A stretch of DNA of 64,000 bases. Origin: CAWHJB01 sp963698715. GTDB taxonomy: Bacteria; Chloroflexota; Anaerolineae; Anaerolineales; UBA4823. Location of the stretch: positions 248,001-312,000 of the forward strand of contig CAVORW010000001.1 in the NCBI GenBank assembly GCA_963698715.1. The letters run 5' to 3'. Position 1 is the stretch's first letter. The number at the start of each line of letters is the position of its first letter. The notes beneath the pieces are model-generated. The model was given only the letters and a program-made list of their open reading frames with translations. It did not search any database and was not told where the DNA came from. The translations under genes and the position numbers were made by a program. This document shows positions 21,508-30,873 of this stretch, in pieces.

Positions 21508-22575
21508 ATGGTCAGCGTGCTAGATTCTCTTAATCGTGGTTTGAGGGATGCAATGACCCGCGACCAGCAAGTATTCCTTCTGGGTGAAGATATTCTCTCC
21601 CCCTATGGTGGGGCCTTCAAGGTGACCCGTGGTCTGTCAGAAAGCTTCCCAGATCGAGTGCTGACAACCCCCATCTCCGAGGCTGCAGTTGTAGGCCTGG
21701 CCTCCGGTATGGCGCTGCGCGGCCTGCGCCCGGTAGTTGAAATCATGTTTGGCGATTTTACAACCCTGATCGCCGACCAGCTTATCAATCACGCCACGAA
21801 ATTTCGCTGGATGTATAACGACCAGGTCCGGGTGCCTGTGGTTGTGCGCACACCGATGGGAGGCCGGCGAGGCTACGGCCCTACCCACAGCCAGACCCTG
21901 GAGAAACTTTTCCTGGGTGTGCCTGGATTGCGGATTCTTGCGCCTACAGTTTTCGGCGACCCGGGTGATTTGCTGATCCAGGCCATCCTGGCGGACGATG
22001 ATCCGGTCTTGTTTATTGAAAATAAACTGCTGTATCTGCTGCCGGTCCTGGAAGATACCTCTCTGGCCGAGTTTGATTTTCAGGCGACGCTGCCTCCACT
22101 TCGGTCGTTTCCCTCGCCCAACGGCAGCCAGTTACTGACCCAGCCGTTAAGCACGCCAGGCTATGCCCCGGCATACAAGCTGACCTTGAAGGGCGCGCCG
22201 GCCCCTCAATTGACCCTCGCGGCCTATGGGTATATGGCGGAGCTGGCGCGCCAAACAATCCTTCGCCTGGCCTATGAGCAGGAACTTTTCGCCGAATTGG
22301 TCGTAGTTACCCAGCTGGCTCCGTTCGAGATCGACCCGATTTTGGAATCTGCCCGGCACAGCCAGCGGCTGCTGGTCGTTGAAGAGGGCACCTTGACGCT
22401 GGGATGGGGGGCCGAAGTCCTGGCACGGGCCAGCGAAAGTCTTGGGCCGGCTCTGCAGAAAGCCCAACGTCTGGCAGCCCTGGATCTTCCAGTGCCTGCT
22501 TCTGGCCCGCTGGAGCTCCGGGTGCTTCCGGGAGTGGAACAAATCTTTCAAACAGCCCGCCAGATGATTTCTTAG
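21508..22575 (+). CDS. 2-Oxoacid dehydrogenase E1 component, beta subunit
   Basis: 355 residues. Begins with the family sequence VLDSLNRGLRDAM and LGEDI, where Glu27 is in the conserved start region; TPISEAAVVGLASGMAL holds the Glu that activates thiamine diphosphate. The C-terminal transketolase-like domain (PFEIDPILESARHSQRLLVVEEG) is complete. Together with the alpha subunit it should decarboxylate a 2-oxoacid and acylate a lipoyl lysine. It is followed 10 bases later by the lipoyl-NeuD fusion gene. Confidence 0.92.
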   Translation: MVSVLDSLNRGLRDAMTRDQQVFLLGEDILSPYGGAFKVTRGLSESFPDRVLTTPISEAAVVGLASGMALRGLRPVVEIMFGDFTTLIADQLINHATKFRWMYNDQVRVPVVVRTPMGGRRGYGPTHSQTLEKLFLGVPGLRILAPTVFGDPGDLLIQAILADDDPVLFIENKLLYLLPVLEDTSLAEFDFQATLPPLRSFPSPNGSQLLTQPLSTPGYAPAYKLTLKGAPAPQLTLAAYGYMAELARQTILRLAYEQELFAELVVVTQLAPFEIDPILESARHSQRLLVVEEGTLTLGWGAEVLARASESLGPALQKAQRLAALDLPVPASGPLELRVLPGVEQIFQTARQMIS

Positions 22576-22585
22576 GAGTTTAACC

Positions 22586-23719
22586 TTGCCTATGCCAGAA
22601 CCTGTGAGTGTGCTCATCCCACTGATCAACCCAAACGAGCCGGAGGCTATGCTGGCAGCCATTCACGTAAGCGAGGGCCAGCGCGTGGCTGCTGGAGATC
22701 CTCTGGGCACCCTGGAAACTACCAAGTCTGCGGCAGACCTGGTGGCTGAGAACGAAGGGTACGTTGCTGGGCTGCATTTTGAGCAAGGCCAGACGGTTCG
22801 GGCAGGACAGGTCTTCTGTTATCTGGCAGCCGATCCGAATTGGTCGCCGCCGGCGGTTGAGACGGCTAAGCCAGACCGTTTGGGCGAAATTAACCCGCCG
22901 CCTGATTTGCGAATAACCGATCCGGCTCTGGCACTGGCACGCCAGCATCAGCTGGAGCTGGACTCCTTACCAAGGGATCGCCTGATTACGGCCCAGGTAA
23001 TTCAAGAAATTCTTCAAACCAGTCGTGAGGCGAGCTATGCCGGCGGGCCGGATCCGAGTTTGCCTGACTTTGACTTTGATCCCACCGCCATTCTAGTTTA
23101 CGGCGCCGGAGGGCATGGCAAAGCCGTCATCGACTTGCTGCGCAGCCTGGGCAGCTACCGGATTGTGGGGGTCCTGGACGATGACCCGGCTTTATCAGGC
23201 AGCAGCCTGCTGGGCGTACCCTTGCTGGGCGGCCAAGAACATTTGGACCGTCTGCATCAGCAGGGCGTCCGCCTGGCCGTGAATGCAGTCGGTGGAATTG
23301 GGAATCTGCAGGTGCGGATCAAGGTCTTCCGGCGTCTGGCGGAGGCCGGCTTCAGCAACCCGGCAGTCGTTCACCCCTCAGCCGTGGTCGAACCGAGCGC
23401 AGAGCTGGCGGCAGGGGTCCAAATATTTCCCCACAGCTATATCGGCAGCGAGTCCCGGGCCGGGTTTGGAACGATCGTCAACACAGGCGCAATTATCTCG
23501 CACGATTGCTGGCTGGGACCCTGGGTCAATATTTCACCTGGCGCTATTCTGGCAGGGGGCGTGCAGGTGGGCAGTGGGGCGCTGGTGGGAATGGGCGCAA
23601 CCATCAACTTGCTGGCTAAAATCGGGCCCGGTGCCCGGATAGGCAACGGCGCAACCGTGAAAAGTGATGTGCCTGCGGGAGGCGTGGTGCGAGCTGGCAG
23701 CGTCTGGCCCGCAGATTGA
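22586..23719 (+). CDS. Lipoyl domain + subunit-binding domain + NeuD/PglD-type acyltransferase fusion
   Basis: 377 residues in three parts. Residues 7-82 are a lipoyl/biotinyl domain with Lys47 in the turn TLETTKSAADL, the place where lipoate is attached in E2 proteins. Residues about 110-144 resemble the peripheral subunit-binding domain that docks E1 or E3. From 168 on there is a NeuD/PglD sugar acyltransferase: a Rossmann-like part with GAGGHGKAV (173-181), then a left-handed beta-helix of hexapeptide repeats with the likely catalytic His306 in ISHDCWLG. Family members use acetyl-CoA on the amino group of a nucleotide sugar or on sialic acid. Here an acyl-lipoyl donor made by the E1 pair upstream is suggested. 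The TTG start has GGAG 7 bases before it; ATG 22592 is an alternative. Confidence 0.85.
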   Translation: MPMPEPVSVLIPLINPNEPEAMLAAIHVSEGQRVAAGDPLGTLETTKSAADLVAENEGYVAGLHFEQGQTVRAGQVFCYLAADPNWSPPAVETAKPDRLGEINPPPDLRITDPALALARQHQLELDSLPRDRLITAQVIQEILQTSREASYAGGPDPSLPDFDFDPTAILVYGAGGHGKAVIDLLRSLGSYRIVGVLDDDPALSGSSLLGVPLLGGQEHLDRLHQQGVRLAVNAVGGIGNLQVRIKVFRRLAEAGFSNPAVVHPSAVVEPSAELAAGVQIFPHSYIGSESRAGFGTIVNTGAIISHDCWLGPWVNISPGAILAGGVQVGSGALVGMGATINLLAKIGPGARIGNGATVKSDVPAGGVVRAGSVWPAD

Positions 23720-23729
23720 GAGAACCGGC

Positions 23730-24518
23730 ATGGCTCAAGTGATCTATCAAGTCGATGCATTTACCAATCAGCCGTTCGCCGGAAATCCAGCTGGCGTGTG
23801 CCTGCTTCTCGGTCCAATAGATGAGGGCTGGATGCAGAGCGTAGCAGCGGAGATGAATCTCTCCGAGACGGCTTTTCTATATCCGATCGAAGACGGATAC
23901 CATTTGCGCTGGTTCACCCCGGCGGTTGAGGTGGATTTATGTGGGCATGCCACTCTGGCCAGCGCACACATTTTGTGGGAACAGGGTGTATTACCGCCCG
24001 CCCAGGCGGCTCGTTTTCATACCCGCAGCGGCTTGCTGACTGCCGTCCAAAAAGATGCCTGGATTGAAATGGATTTTCCGGCTGAGCCGGCCAACAAGAT
24101 CCATCCACTGCCCAAATTGAACCAGGCGCTGGGTGTTGAGCCGCTGTTCACCGGTCAGAATCGTTTTGATTACCTGGTCGAGGTCGCCAGTGAAGCCCAG
24201 GTACGGGCATTGGCTCCAGATTTTCAGCAGCTTGCCAGTCTGTCTGCACGTGGTGTCATTGTGACCAGCCGTTCTGAAAATTCTGCGGCTGATTTTGTCT
24301 CACGTTTTTTCGCCCCGGCAGTCGGCATTGATGAGGATCCTGTTACCGGCTCGGCGCACTGCTGCCTGGGTCCATATTGGAGCACAAAGCTGGACAAAAC
24401 GAATTTGCGGGCTTATCAGATCTCCCAGCGGGGCGGGGAAGTCCGGATGCAGGTAGCTGGGCAGCGCGTCCTGTTAAGCGGGCAGGCAGTAACGATCCTG
24501 CGAGCGGACTTCGTATAG
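23730..24518 (+). CDS. PhzF-family isomerase/epimerase-like protein
   Basis: 262 residues from ATG 23730, where the family start (YQVDAFTNQPFAGNPAGV) begins at once. The two-fold diaminopimelate-epimerase-like fold is indicated by the paired segments NLSETAF (with the catalytic Glu) and GHATLASAH in the first half, and DEDPVTGSAHCCLGPYW in the second. It is 10 bases downstream of the fusion gene. PhzF proteins are often annotated as isomerases, but most have no proven substrate, so its job in this cluster is unknown. Confidence 0.88.
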   Translation: MAQVIYQVDAFTNQPFAGNPAGVCLLLGPIDEGWMQSVAAEMNLSETAFLYPIEDGYHLRWFTPAVEVDLCGHATLASAHILWEQGVLPPAQAARFHTRSGLLTAVQKDAWIEMDFPAEPANKIHPLPKLNQALGVEPLFTGQNRFDYLVEVASEAQVRALAPDFQQLASLSARGVIVTSRSENSAADFVSRFFAPAVGIDEDPVTGSAHCCLGPYWSTKLDKTNLRAYQISQRGGEVRMQVAGQRVLLSGQAVTILRADFV

Positions 24519-24592
24519 CCGAATGGGCTGTGATATCTATCTATACAGGGTCACTGCCGACGATTTCTACGCTTCAGCCTAGGAGCCAGGTT

Positions 24593-25807
24593 TTGAACAC
24601 TGAAAACATAACCGATCCCATTTCGATCCCGATGTCTTCCCCGGACCTTTCCGATTTGGAACGCCAGGCTGTCCGAGCCGTGCTGGATACGCCTAATCTC
24701 AGCATGGGGGATGAAATCCTGGCGTTTGAACACAGTTTTCGGAAGTTCACCGGTCTAAGTCATGCGATTGGGGTCAATTCTGGCACTGCCGGGTTGCACC
24801 TGTGCCTGCGAGCTGCCGGGATTGGAGCGGCGGAAGGGTCTCCGGGCGATCTGGTAATCACGACACCCTTTTCGTTTGTGGCTTCGACCAATGTGCTGCT
24901 GTACGAACAGGCTGTGCCGGTATTTGTGGATGTTGATCCGCTAACCGGTAATATAGACCCAGACCTGGTCCGCCAGGCCGCTTTAGATTTGATGGATGGA
25001 GGCGCTAACGCCCGACGCTGGCTGCCCAGAAGTGGAGCGGATGAAAAAGCCAGGCTGAAGGCAATCCTGCCCGTCGATGTATTTGGGCAGCCAGCCGATA
25101 TGGACCCAATCACCCAGGTAGCAGGGCTATATGGATTGAAAGTCATCGAAGATTTATGTGAGGCCTTGGGAGCAGAATATCGCGGTAGAAAAGCGGGAAC
25201 TTTGGCTGATTACGGTGTTTTTGCTTTCTATCCAAACAAGCAGATTACAACCGGGGAAGGGGGGATGATTGTCACGGATGATCCCCAGGCGGCTGATAAG
25301 ATGCGGGCCTTGCGCAACCAGGGTCGGGCGCCTGGCGATACCTGGCTCCAGCACACATATCTCGGCTATAACTATCGCCTGGATGAAATGAGCGCCGTCC
25401 TGGGCCGGGTTCAAATGCAGCGCCTGCCTGATCTGCTTGCAAAGCGGCAGCAGGTGGCCGACTGGTATGCCGAACGAATTGAAGAGATCCCAGGGTTACA
25501 GGCGCCACGGATGGTCCCAACGACCAGCCAGGCCAGCTGGTTTGTTTACGTGGTCCAATTTGCCCCCCAGATCGACCGCGATGAAGTTGTGCGGGCGCTG
25601 GCGGCTCAATCCATCCCGGCCCGCCCATACTTTGCCCCGATTCATCTACAGCCCTACCTGGTTGAAAAATTTGGGTTCCAGCCAGGCGACTATCCTGTCA
25701 CTGAGCAGCTTGGCAAGTGCGGCCTGGCGCTGCCATTCTCCGGCGTGATGACCGAAGATCAGGTCGATCGGGTGTGCAGGGTGCTTCAAGATCTGTTCCA
25801 AGATTAA
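24593..25807 (+). CDS. DegT/DnrJ/EryC1-family PLP aminotransferase
   Basis: 404 residues from TTG 24593, which has AGGAG 7 bases upstream; the longer open frame into phzF is not coding. The fold-type I hallmarks are present: VNSGTAGLHLCLRAAG near the phosphate site, EDLCEALGAEYRG with the Asp that holds the PLP ring nitrogen, and the internal aldimine Lys in FYPNKQITTGEGGM. These enzymes add an amino group to a keto nucleotide sugar. Paired with a NeuD/PglD-type acyltransferase and a PglC-type transferase it fits an N-acylated amino-sugar route, but no sugar dehydratase (PglF-like) is in the window. Confidence 0.92.
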   Translation: MNTENITDPISIPMSSPDLSDLERQAVRAVLDTPNLSMGDEILAFEHSFRKFTGLSHAIGVNSGTAGLHLCLRAAGIGAAEGSPGDLVITTPFSFVASTNVLLYEQAVPVFVDVDPLTGNIDPDLVRQAALDLMDGGANARRWLPRSGADEKARLKAILPVDVFGQPADMDPITQVAGLYGLKVIEDLCEALGAEYRGRKAGTLADYGVFAFYPNKQITTGEGGMIVTDDPQAADKMRALRNQGRAPGDTWLQHTYLGYNYRLDEMSAVLGRVQMQRLPDLLAKRQQVADWYAERIEEIPGLQAPRMVPTTSQASWFVYVVQFAPQIDRDEVVRALAAQSIPARPYFAPIHLQPYLVEKFGFQPGDYPVTEQLGKCGLALPFSGVMTEDQVDRVCRVLQDLFQD

Positions 25808-25823
25808 ACTCGAAAGGAGAACT

Positions 25824-26975
25824 ATGCCAAAATCAAATAAAAAACAATCCCACGCTCCCATCAAGATCGGCCTGGCGAACATTCACGCCGAAGCCGGAGA
25901 GCGCCGGGCTTTTTTGCCAGATTTTGTTGCCCACTTGACCAGATATGGCGCCCGGTTAGTCCTGGAACATGGCTATGGGTCTGGGATGGGGTTCAGCGAG
26001 GAAGATTACCTGCAAGCTGCCCCAACGATTAAGTTTGCTTCGCATAAAAAAGTTTATAAGCAGGACTACGTCCTGGTTCTGCGCTGCCCATCGGATAAGG
26101 ATTTACGCCGGCTCTCACCAGGAGCCTGCTTGATCTCCATGCTCCATTACCCCACCCGGCCTCAGAGGGTAGCTTTGCTCCGTTCATTGGAGGTTGATGC
26201 TATCTCGCTCGATTTGCTTAAAGACGATTCCGGCCGGCGGCTGGTTGAAAACCTGCGAGCAGTCGCCTGGAATGGGATGGAAATCGCCTTCCAAACGCTG
26301 GTTGACACTTACCCCGCGCCCGGTTTCAAATCCCCGCAGCGCCCACCTATTCAGGTTACTCTACTGGGCTCCGGAGCGGTGGGTGTGCATGTGGTCCAGG
26401 CTGCGATCCGATATGGCGACCCAGAAGTCTGGCAAACCATGGTTCAAAGTAAAATCCCAGGTGTGCAGGTGACCGTGGTAGATTACGATACCACGCCATA
26501 TGAATCCGTTATGCGGGACCTGTTATCTCACACCGACATCCTGGTGGACGCCACCCAGCGGCCCGACTCTAGCCACGTGATCATACCGAATGAGTGGATC
26601 GAGGTCATGCCAGCCCACGCCGTTTTGCTGGACCTATCGGTCGATCCATATTTTTGTGACGAAACCGCGATGAGTTTAAAGGGAATTGAAGGCATTCCGC
26701 AGGGTAATTTGGATCAATATATTTTTAAACCAACTGATCCCGCCTACGATCAATTACCCGAGTGTGTTAATCGTAAAAACCGGCGCTTTGCAGTATCGTG
26801 CTATTCCTGGCCCGGGATTCATCCCATTCAGTGCATGGATCTGTACGGCGATCAGCTTCGTCCGGTCATGCGCAATCTGATTCTACGCGGTGGAGTGAAT
26901 AAGGTCCGTCCAACTGGTCGTTTCTTCGAACGCGCAATCTCAAGCGCCCGTCTGTCCACCTGGGCTGAAGGTTAA
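25824..26975 (+). CDS. Alanine dehydrogenase/PNT-like protein, copy 1
   Basis: 383 residues with the two-domain layout of alanine dehydrogenase, transhydrogenase alpha and saccharopine dehydrogenase: an N-terminal substrate domain (ERRAFLPDFVAHL; GFSEEDYLQAA; MLHYPTR with His108) and a Rossmann domain with GSGAVG at 182-187. The Lys of the usual KVKEP substrate motif is replaced by Arg87 (VLRCP). It is about 40% identical by eye to the next gene, with shared stretches AVAWNG, LSVDPY, GIPQGNL-QY and SCYSWPGIH. An NAD(P)-dependent amino- or imino-acid enzyme is likely; alanine itself is doubtful. AAGGAG precedes ATG 25824. Confidence 0.75.
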   Translation: MPKSNKKQSHAPIKIGLANIHAEAGERRAFLPDFVAHLTRYGARLVLEHGYGSGMGFSEEDYLQAAPTIKFASHKKVYKQDYVLVLRCPSDKDLRRLSPGACLISMLHYPTRPQRVALLRSLEVDAISLDLLKDDSGRRLVENLRAVAWNGMEIAFQTLVDTYPAPGFKSPQRPPIQVTLLGSGAVGVHVVQAAIRYGDPEVWQTMVQSKIPGVQVTVVDYDTTPYESVMRDLLSHTDILVDATQRPDSSHVIIPNEWIEVMPAHAVLLDLSVDPYFCDETAMSLKGIEGIPQGNLDQYIFKPTDPAYDQLPECVNRKNRRFAVSCYSWPGIHPIQCMDLYGDQLRPVMRNLILRGGVNKVRPTGRFFERAISSARLSTWAEG

Positions 26976-27068
26976 ACCCTATAGCGGAGTCTCTTAGGGG
27001 CTGCCCGATATCCGGGGCTCCTAATAGAAATTCCTGAAGAGCAACATCACAATAAGGAACAAAGAAAG

Positions 27069-28190
27069 ATGACCAGAACGAGCATTGGCTTTCCACGAAT
27101 GATGAAGGAAGCGGGGGAGAAGCGGGTTTTCCTTCCAGAGTTTATCAGCTACCTAACCAGCCTGGGCGCTCAGGTCTGCATCGAAGAAGGCTACGGTGCC
27201 AAATCAGGCTTTACCTTCGAGGACTACAAACGGGCCAACCCGTATGTCAGCCGGTGCAGCCGAGAAGAAGCTTACTCCAAGGATATCGTGCTCGTTTTGC
27301 GCGCCCCCCGCGATCACGAGATGCCCATGCTGGGTAAAAGTTCGATCCTGATCTCAATGCTGCACTATCCAACCCGACCCGGGCGGGTGGCGTTGTTGAA
27401 AGACCTTGGTCTGGGTGCTATCTCACTCGACAGCATCGTGAATGACTCCAATGTGCGCATGATTGAAGACATGCAGGCCGTGGCCTGGAATGGCCTCGAA
27501 GCAGCCTTCGACCAGCTGGAGGAGCGCTGGCCAGGGCTAGACCGGGGGGATGGAGAGCCCTTCCGGGTACTGATCTTGGGCACCGGTATGGTTGGCAAGC
27601 ATGCCGTCGATGCTGCAACCAAGCTGGGCAGTGTGAGCCGCAACAATGACCATATGATGGCCGGCGGCCCAGGTGCGCTGGCGATTGTGGCAGGCCGCAA
27701 TATTTCCGCTAATCCGGTGGTGATGGAGAAATGGATGCACCAGGCGGATATCTTGGTGGACGCAGCCCAGCGCCGGGATCCTTCCAAACCAGTTATTCCA
27801 AATGATTGGATCGGCTGGCTGCCTGAGCATGCGGTTGTGACCGACCTCTCGGTTGATCCCTACACACTGGGCGTTGATCCGCCAGTTGTGCGGGGGGTCG
27901 AGGGCATTCCCCAGGGCAACTTGAACCAATACGTTTTTACCCCGGACGATCCCAATTGGGATAAGACTGTGCCGGAATCCATCCCCTCGCTCCACCGCCG
28001 GACAACTGTCAGCTGCTATTCCTGGCCTGGTATCCACTCAGAGGCCAGCATGCGGCATTACGCCAAACAGCTGGAGCCATTAATAAAGGTCCTGCTTGAG
28101 AAAGGTTATAACAATCTCGAGATAACTGGGGACTATTTTGAACGAGCTCTCTATCGAGCGAGTTTACGGGTCTGGGTGCCTATTGAGTGA
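27069..28190 (+). CDS. Alanine dehydrogenase/PNT-like protein, copy 2
   Basis: 373 residues, a tandem paralogue of the gene upstream with the same layout: EKRVFLPEF near the N-terminus, Arg78 in VLRAP where alanine dehydrogenases have Lys, His99 in MLHYPTR, and the Rossmann motif GTGMVG at 171-176. Copy 2 has extra residues around 185-205 (SVSRNNDHMMAGGPG) that copy 1 lacks. The two could form a heteromer or act on different substrates. It is the last gene of the cluster; the second repeat copy follows 58 bases after its stop. Confidence 0.75.
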   Translation: MTRTSIGFPRMMKEAGEKRVFLPEFISYLTSLGAQVCIEEGYGAKSGFTFEDYKRANPYVSRCSREEAYSKDIVLVLRAPRDHEMPMLGKSSILISMLHYPTRPGRVALLKDLGLGAISLDSIVNDSNVRMIEDMQAVAWNGLEAAFDQLEERWPGLDRGDGEPFRVLILGTGMVGKHAVDAATKLGSVSRNNDHMMAGGPGALAIVAGRNISANPVVMEKWMHQADILVDAAQRRDPSKPVIPNDWIGWLPEHAVVTDLSVDPYTLGVDPPVVRGVEGIPQGNLNQYVFTPDDPNWDKTVPESIPSLHRRTTVSCYSWPGIHSEASMRHYAKQLEPLIKVLLEKGYNNLEITGDYFERALYRASLRVWVPIE

Positions 28191-28248
28191 ATGAATGCGG
28201 TGCAGGGTTAGAACGATCTCCTACGACTTTAAATATTTGCGCCTGAAA

Positions 28249-28373
28249 TGGTTCTCTCACTAAATTCTTTGCAAACATATTAAGGATGCATGGTTTTCGA
28301 TTTGGGTGGTTACACCGCCCAAACCGAAAACTACAAAATCTCTTTTTTCTTATGTGACTTGCCGAAAAGACCA
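28249..28373. repeat. Hairpin repeat, copy B
   Basis: 125 bp, closely similar along its length to 4090-4213, in the same orientation. The central palindrome is kept although its sequence has changed: an extra T pair in the left arm is matched by an extra A pair in the right arm, and one C is T opposite G. Such paired change suggests that the hairpin itself is maintained. The copy fills the gap between the cluster and the UbiA gene. Confidence 0.8.
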
Positions 28374-28445
28374 CTGAAACGTCAGGGGGGCAAAAAAATC
28401 TGAGAACAGTTCCAGAAACCAGATTCTGGAAAGGAAAATTGTGCG

Positions 28446-29446
28446 ATGAAAGTAGCAATGTGGATTAAAGCTTTGCGGGTAATCCCTCGCATCGACCAGG
28501 AAGAGTGGGATCACCTGGATATAATCTCAAAATGGTTGATTTCGACCCGCGCTGCAGTTTTGATTATGACCTTTCTTTCTGCAGCTATAGCGGGCATATT
28601 GGCATACCAGCATGGCGCATTTAACCTGGGACGCTGGCTGCTGCTGGCTTTTGGTCTGGTGATGGCCCATGCCACCAACAACCTGCTCAACGATTACACG
28701 GATTTTATCAAAGGGGTTGACAGAGACAATTATTATCGGGCGCAGTATGGACCTCAACCTCTGGAACACGGCCTGATGACCAAACGGCAGCTGCTGGGAT
28801 ATGCCGCTGTGACTGGATTGATCGCCCTTGCGGCCGGTTTGGTGCTGGTCCTTCTCCAGGGTGGCCTAACGCTGCTGTTCCTGGGCTTAGGCGCTTTCTT
28901 TGTGCTTTTTTATACCTATCCCCTCAAATATATCGCCCTGGGAGAGATCGCAGTGCTGATAGTTTGGGGCCCGTTGATGATCGGGGGCGGTTATTATGTC
29001 ATCACTGGTCAGTGGAACTGGGATGTGATTCTGGCCAGCCTGCCGTATGCCCTGGGTGTTACCACTGTGATTTTTGGCAAACACATCGATAAGTTCGTAG
29101 TAGACCGGGAGAAAGGCATCCATACCATGCCGGTTCTGCTGGGCGACCGGGCCGCTCGTTTTACTGTGATCGCTATGACGGCATTGCAGTATCTGCTGGT
29201 TTTCTACCTGGTTCTGACTGGGTTCTTCAGCCCGGTGCTGTTGATCGTTGTGCTGGCCCTGCCCGCCTTTTTAAGACTTTCCTGCCGATGTACCGCCAGC
29301 CAAAACCTGAAGGCCCACCCGATGATTATCCCCAGGATACCTGGCCGCTGTGGTTTGTCGCCTCAGCCTTTGTGCATAACCGGACTTTTGGGGAATGGTT
29401 CTTGCTGGGTCTGATCTTGCATGTCGTGGTACTGGCAATTTCCTAG
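28446..29446 (+). CDS. UbiA-family prenyltransferase (frameshift near 3' end)
   Basis: An intramembrane enzyme that joins a prenyl chain to an aromatic or other acceptor, of the MenA/UbiA type. The first Asp-rich motif is NDYTDFIKGVD (82-92) and the second is DKFVVDREKG. About eight membrane helices are present. After LALPAF the frame is lost: plus-strand 29268-29272 is a run of five T where six would continue FKTFLPMYRQPKPEGPPDDY and on through a normal last helix to TAG 29444-29446, giving 333 residues. As read, the frame ends early at 29414 with non-family sequence. A homopolymer sequencing error is likely. The lipid substrate is unknown. AAAGGAAAA precedes ATG 28446. Confidence 0.85.
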
Positions 29447-29481
29447 GATCTTCAGATATTTTATCTCGTGCACAAATCGGG

Positions 29482-29513
29482 GAGCGAGCGGATGCAGCTG
29501 CACACGCTCGCTC
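29482..29513. terminator. Hairpin between convergent genes
   Basis: GAGCGAGCG (29482-29490) pairs with CGCTCGCTC (29505-29513). It lies between the ends of the UbiA gene and the minus-strand DUF5666 gene. The T-run is poor, so this is a likely but not certain terminator. Confidence 0.5.
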
Positions 29514-29540
29514 TCTTAAGTTATCAAGCCTTCACAATGT

Positions 29541-30632
29541 TTATCTCAGGCTCACCACAACGACTACAGCCTCAAAACCGCTTGCACCCTCGTTTGCCCC
29601 CACCACGACCTTCATCCCAGCTCGCAGATCATCCAGCCCCTGAACCCACCGAATTCGGCTGCGGAAGCGAGTTTCGGGAATCACCAAAATAGTGATCTGT
29701 TCACCAGAGGCTTTCTCGACCATAAAGCTATCTGCGCCGATGGAAACCACCGAACCAGCTAACCGTAGATCGACCTGAGGCAGATCCGATCGGTCGGCTG
29801 CGGCTACCAGCAGGGCAATCAGCTGCGTCCCATCCTGGCGGGCGGCCACAGTCGCCAGCATGCCGGGCTGCAAGTCTTCCAGCGTTTGTATGGTTTGGTC
29901 CGGGCTTCGAAAGCGGGTCTGATCGTCAACCTGGAACCTCAGGACACCGTTTCGAACTGTTTCCAGGCTGAATGAGCGGCTATCCAGATTGACCGCGCTG
30001 ATCTCTCCAGCGTGGTTCGCCACTGGCAACCGGGCTGCCACGATAACTGCCAGAGGATATCCCGCCCCGTTTTCGTGGCCAGCCGCAGCCACATTCATGC
30101 CTGGCTGCAGCTCACGCAAAGAATCTGGCTGTCCGATAAATTGAGTCTTTTGATCAACTGCCAGGGTCAGGATCTGCCCATTCCTGTCACGCAGGCTGAA
30201 GGTGCTGGCGCTCAGGTCTGTTCCGGTGACCACCCCGCGAACTCGAATACCAAACCGCTGGGATAAATCGATTTCTTCAGGCAGCAGAACAACACGCCGG
30301 GCTGTGAACTGCGCCTGGCTTTCGTCCGCCTGGCCTGTAGCGGGTGTGGTGATGGTGATCACCCACTGGCCGACTTCCAGATCTTCAAAACTGGCTTCGG
30401 ATTGGTCCGCTCCCCAGAACCGGGTGGATTCGTCCACTAAAACCTCATAGCTGCTACCACTGCGAGTGGTAATGGAAAACTTCTGATCGCCGACAGCAGT
30501 CACCTGGCCGGCGCTTCGCCGTCCGCTGTTTCGAGATTGCTCGGGTTGGGATGCCTGGGCAGAGGCCACACTGCTGGTGAACAGGCTGATCAGCAGGACC
30601 AGGGCAAGTGGGAGAACCAGTTTTTTCTTCAT
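29541..30632 (-). CDS. Secreted DUF5666-type protein
   Basis: 363 residues with a signal peptide (1-25, ending SSVASAQA) and no further membrane helix. The rest is four or five repeats of about 65 residues, each a small beta-barrel-like unit with the pattern G-V-x-x-V-(x)n-F-T/S-(x)n-T-x-F-x-(x)n-L-x-x-G-x-x-V, as in DUF5666 proteins (for example SAGQVTAVGDQKFSIT and GEISAVNLDSRSFSLE). Function is unknown; the repeats suggest a binding or scaffold role outside the cell. ATG 30632 follows a clear GGAGGT. Confidence 0.8.
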   Translation of the reverse strand: MKKKLVLPLALVLLISLFTSSVASAQASQPEQSRNSGRRSAGQVTAVGDQKFSITTRSGSSYEVLVDESTRFWGADQSEASFEDLEVGQWVITITTPATGQADESQAQFTARRVVLLPEEIDLSQRFGIRVRGVVTGTDLSASTFSLRDRNGQILTLAVDQKTQFIGQPDSLRELQPGMNVAAAGHENGAGYPLAVIVAARLPVANHAGEISAVNLDSRSFSLETVRNGVLRFQVDDQTRFRSPDQTIQTLEDLQPGMLATVAARQDGTQLIALLVAAADRSDLPQVDLRLAGSVVSIGADSFMVEKASGEQITILVIPETRFRSRIRWVQGLDDLRAGMKVVVGANEGASGFEAVVVVVSLR

Positions 30633-30873
30633 TTTCGTTTACCTCCGAAAGTTTAAGGATTTTTCCGGGTGAAGACTGAGTTTTCCTTCGCCCAGAATTG
30701 ATCGATGTTTCTGTCCCAAGAATACCTTTAGCGGGTAAACAGGGCTGCATACGGATGTAAACGTTTTGTAAAATCTGAACAGACAGACTCACCTCCCCTG
30801 GTTGCCCAAGGGGAGCGGTTCACCGTGCCATGGTTAGATCAGGTTCCGCCAGAAATCTTGGGCTTAAATACCT

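Noticed and set aside
24377..24592. Extension of the aminotransferase frame into phzF
   Set aside because: The added residues are out-of-frame phzF sequence, and TTG 24593 has a good ribosome site and gives the family start.
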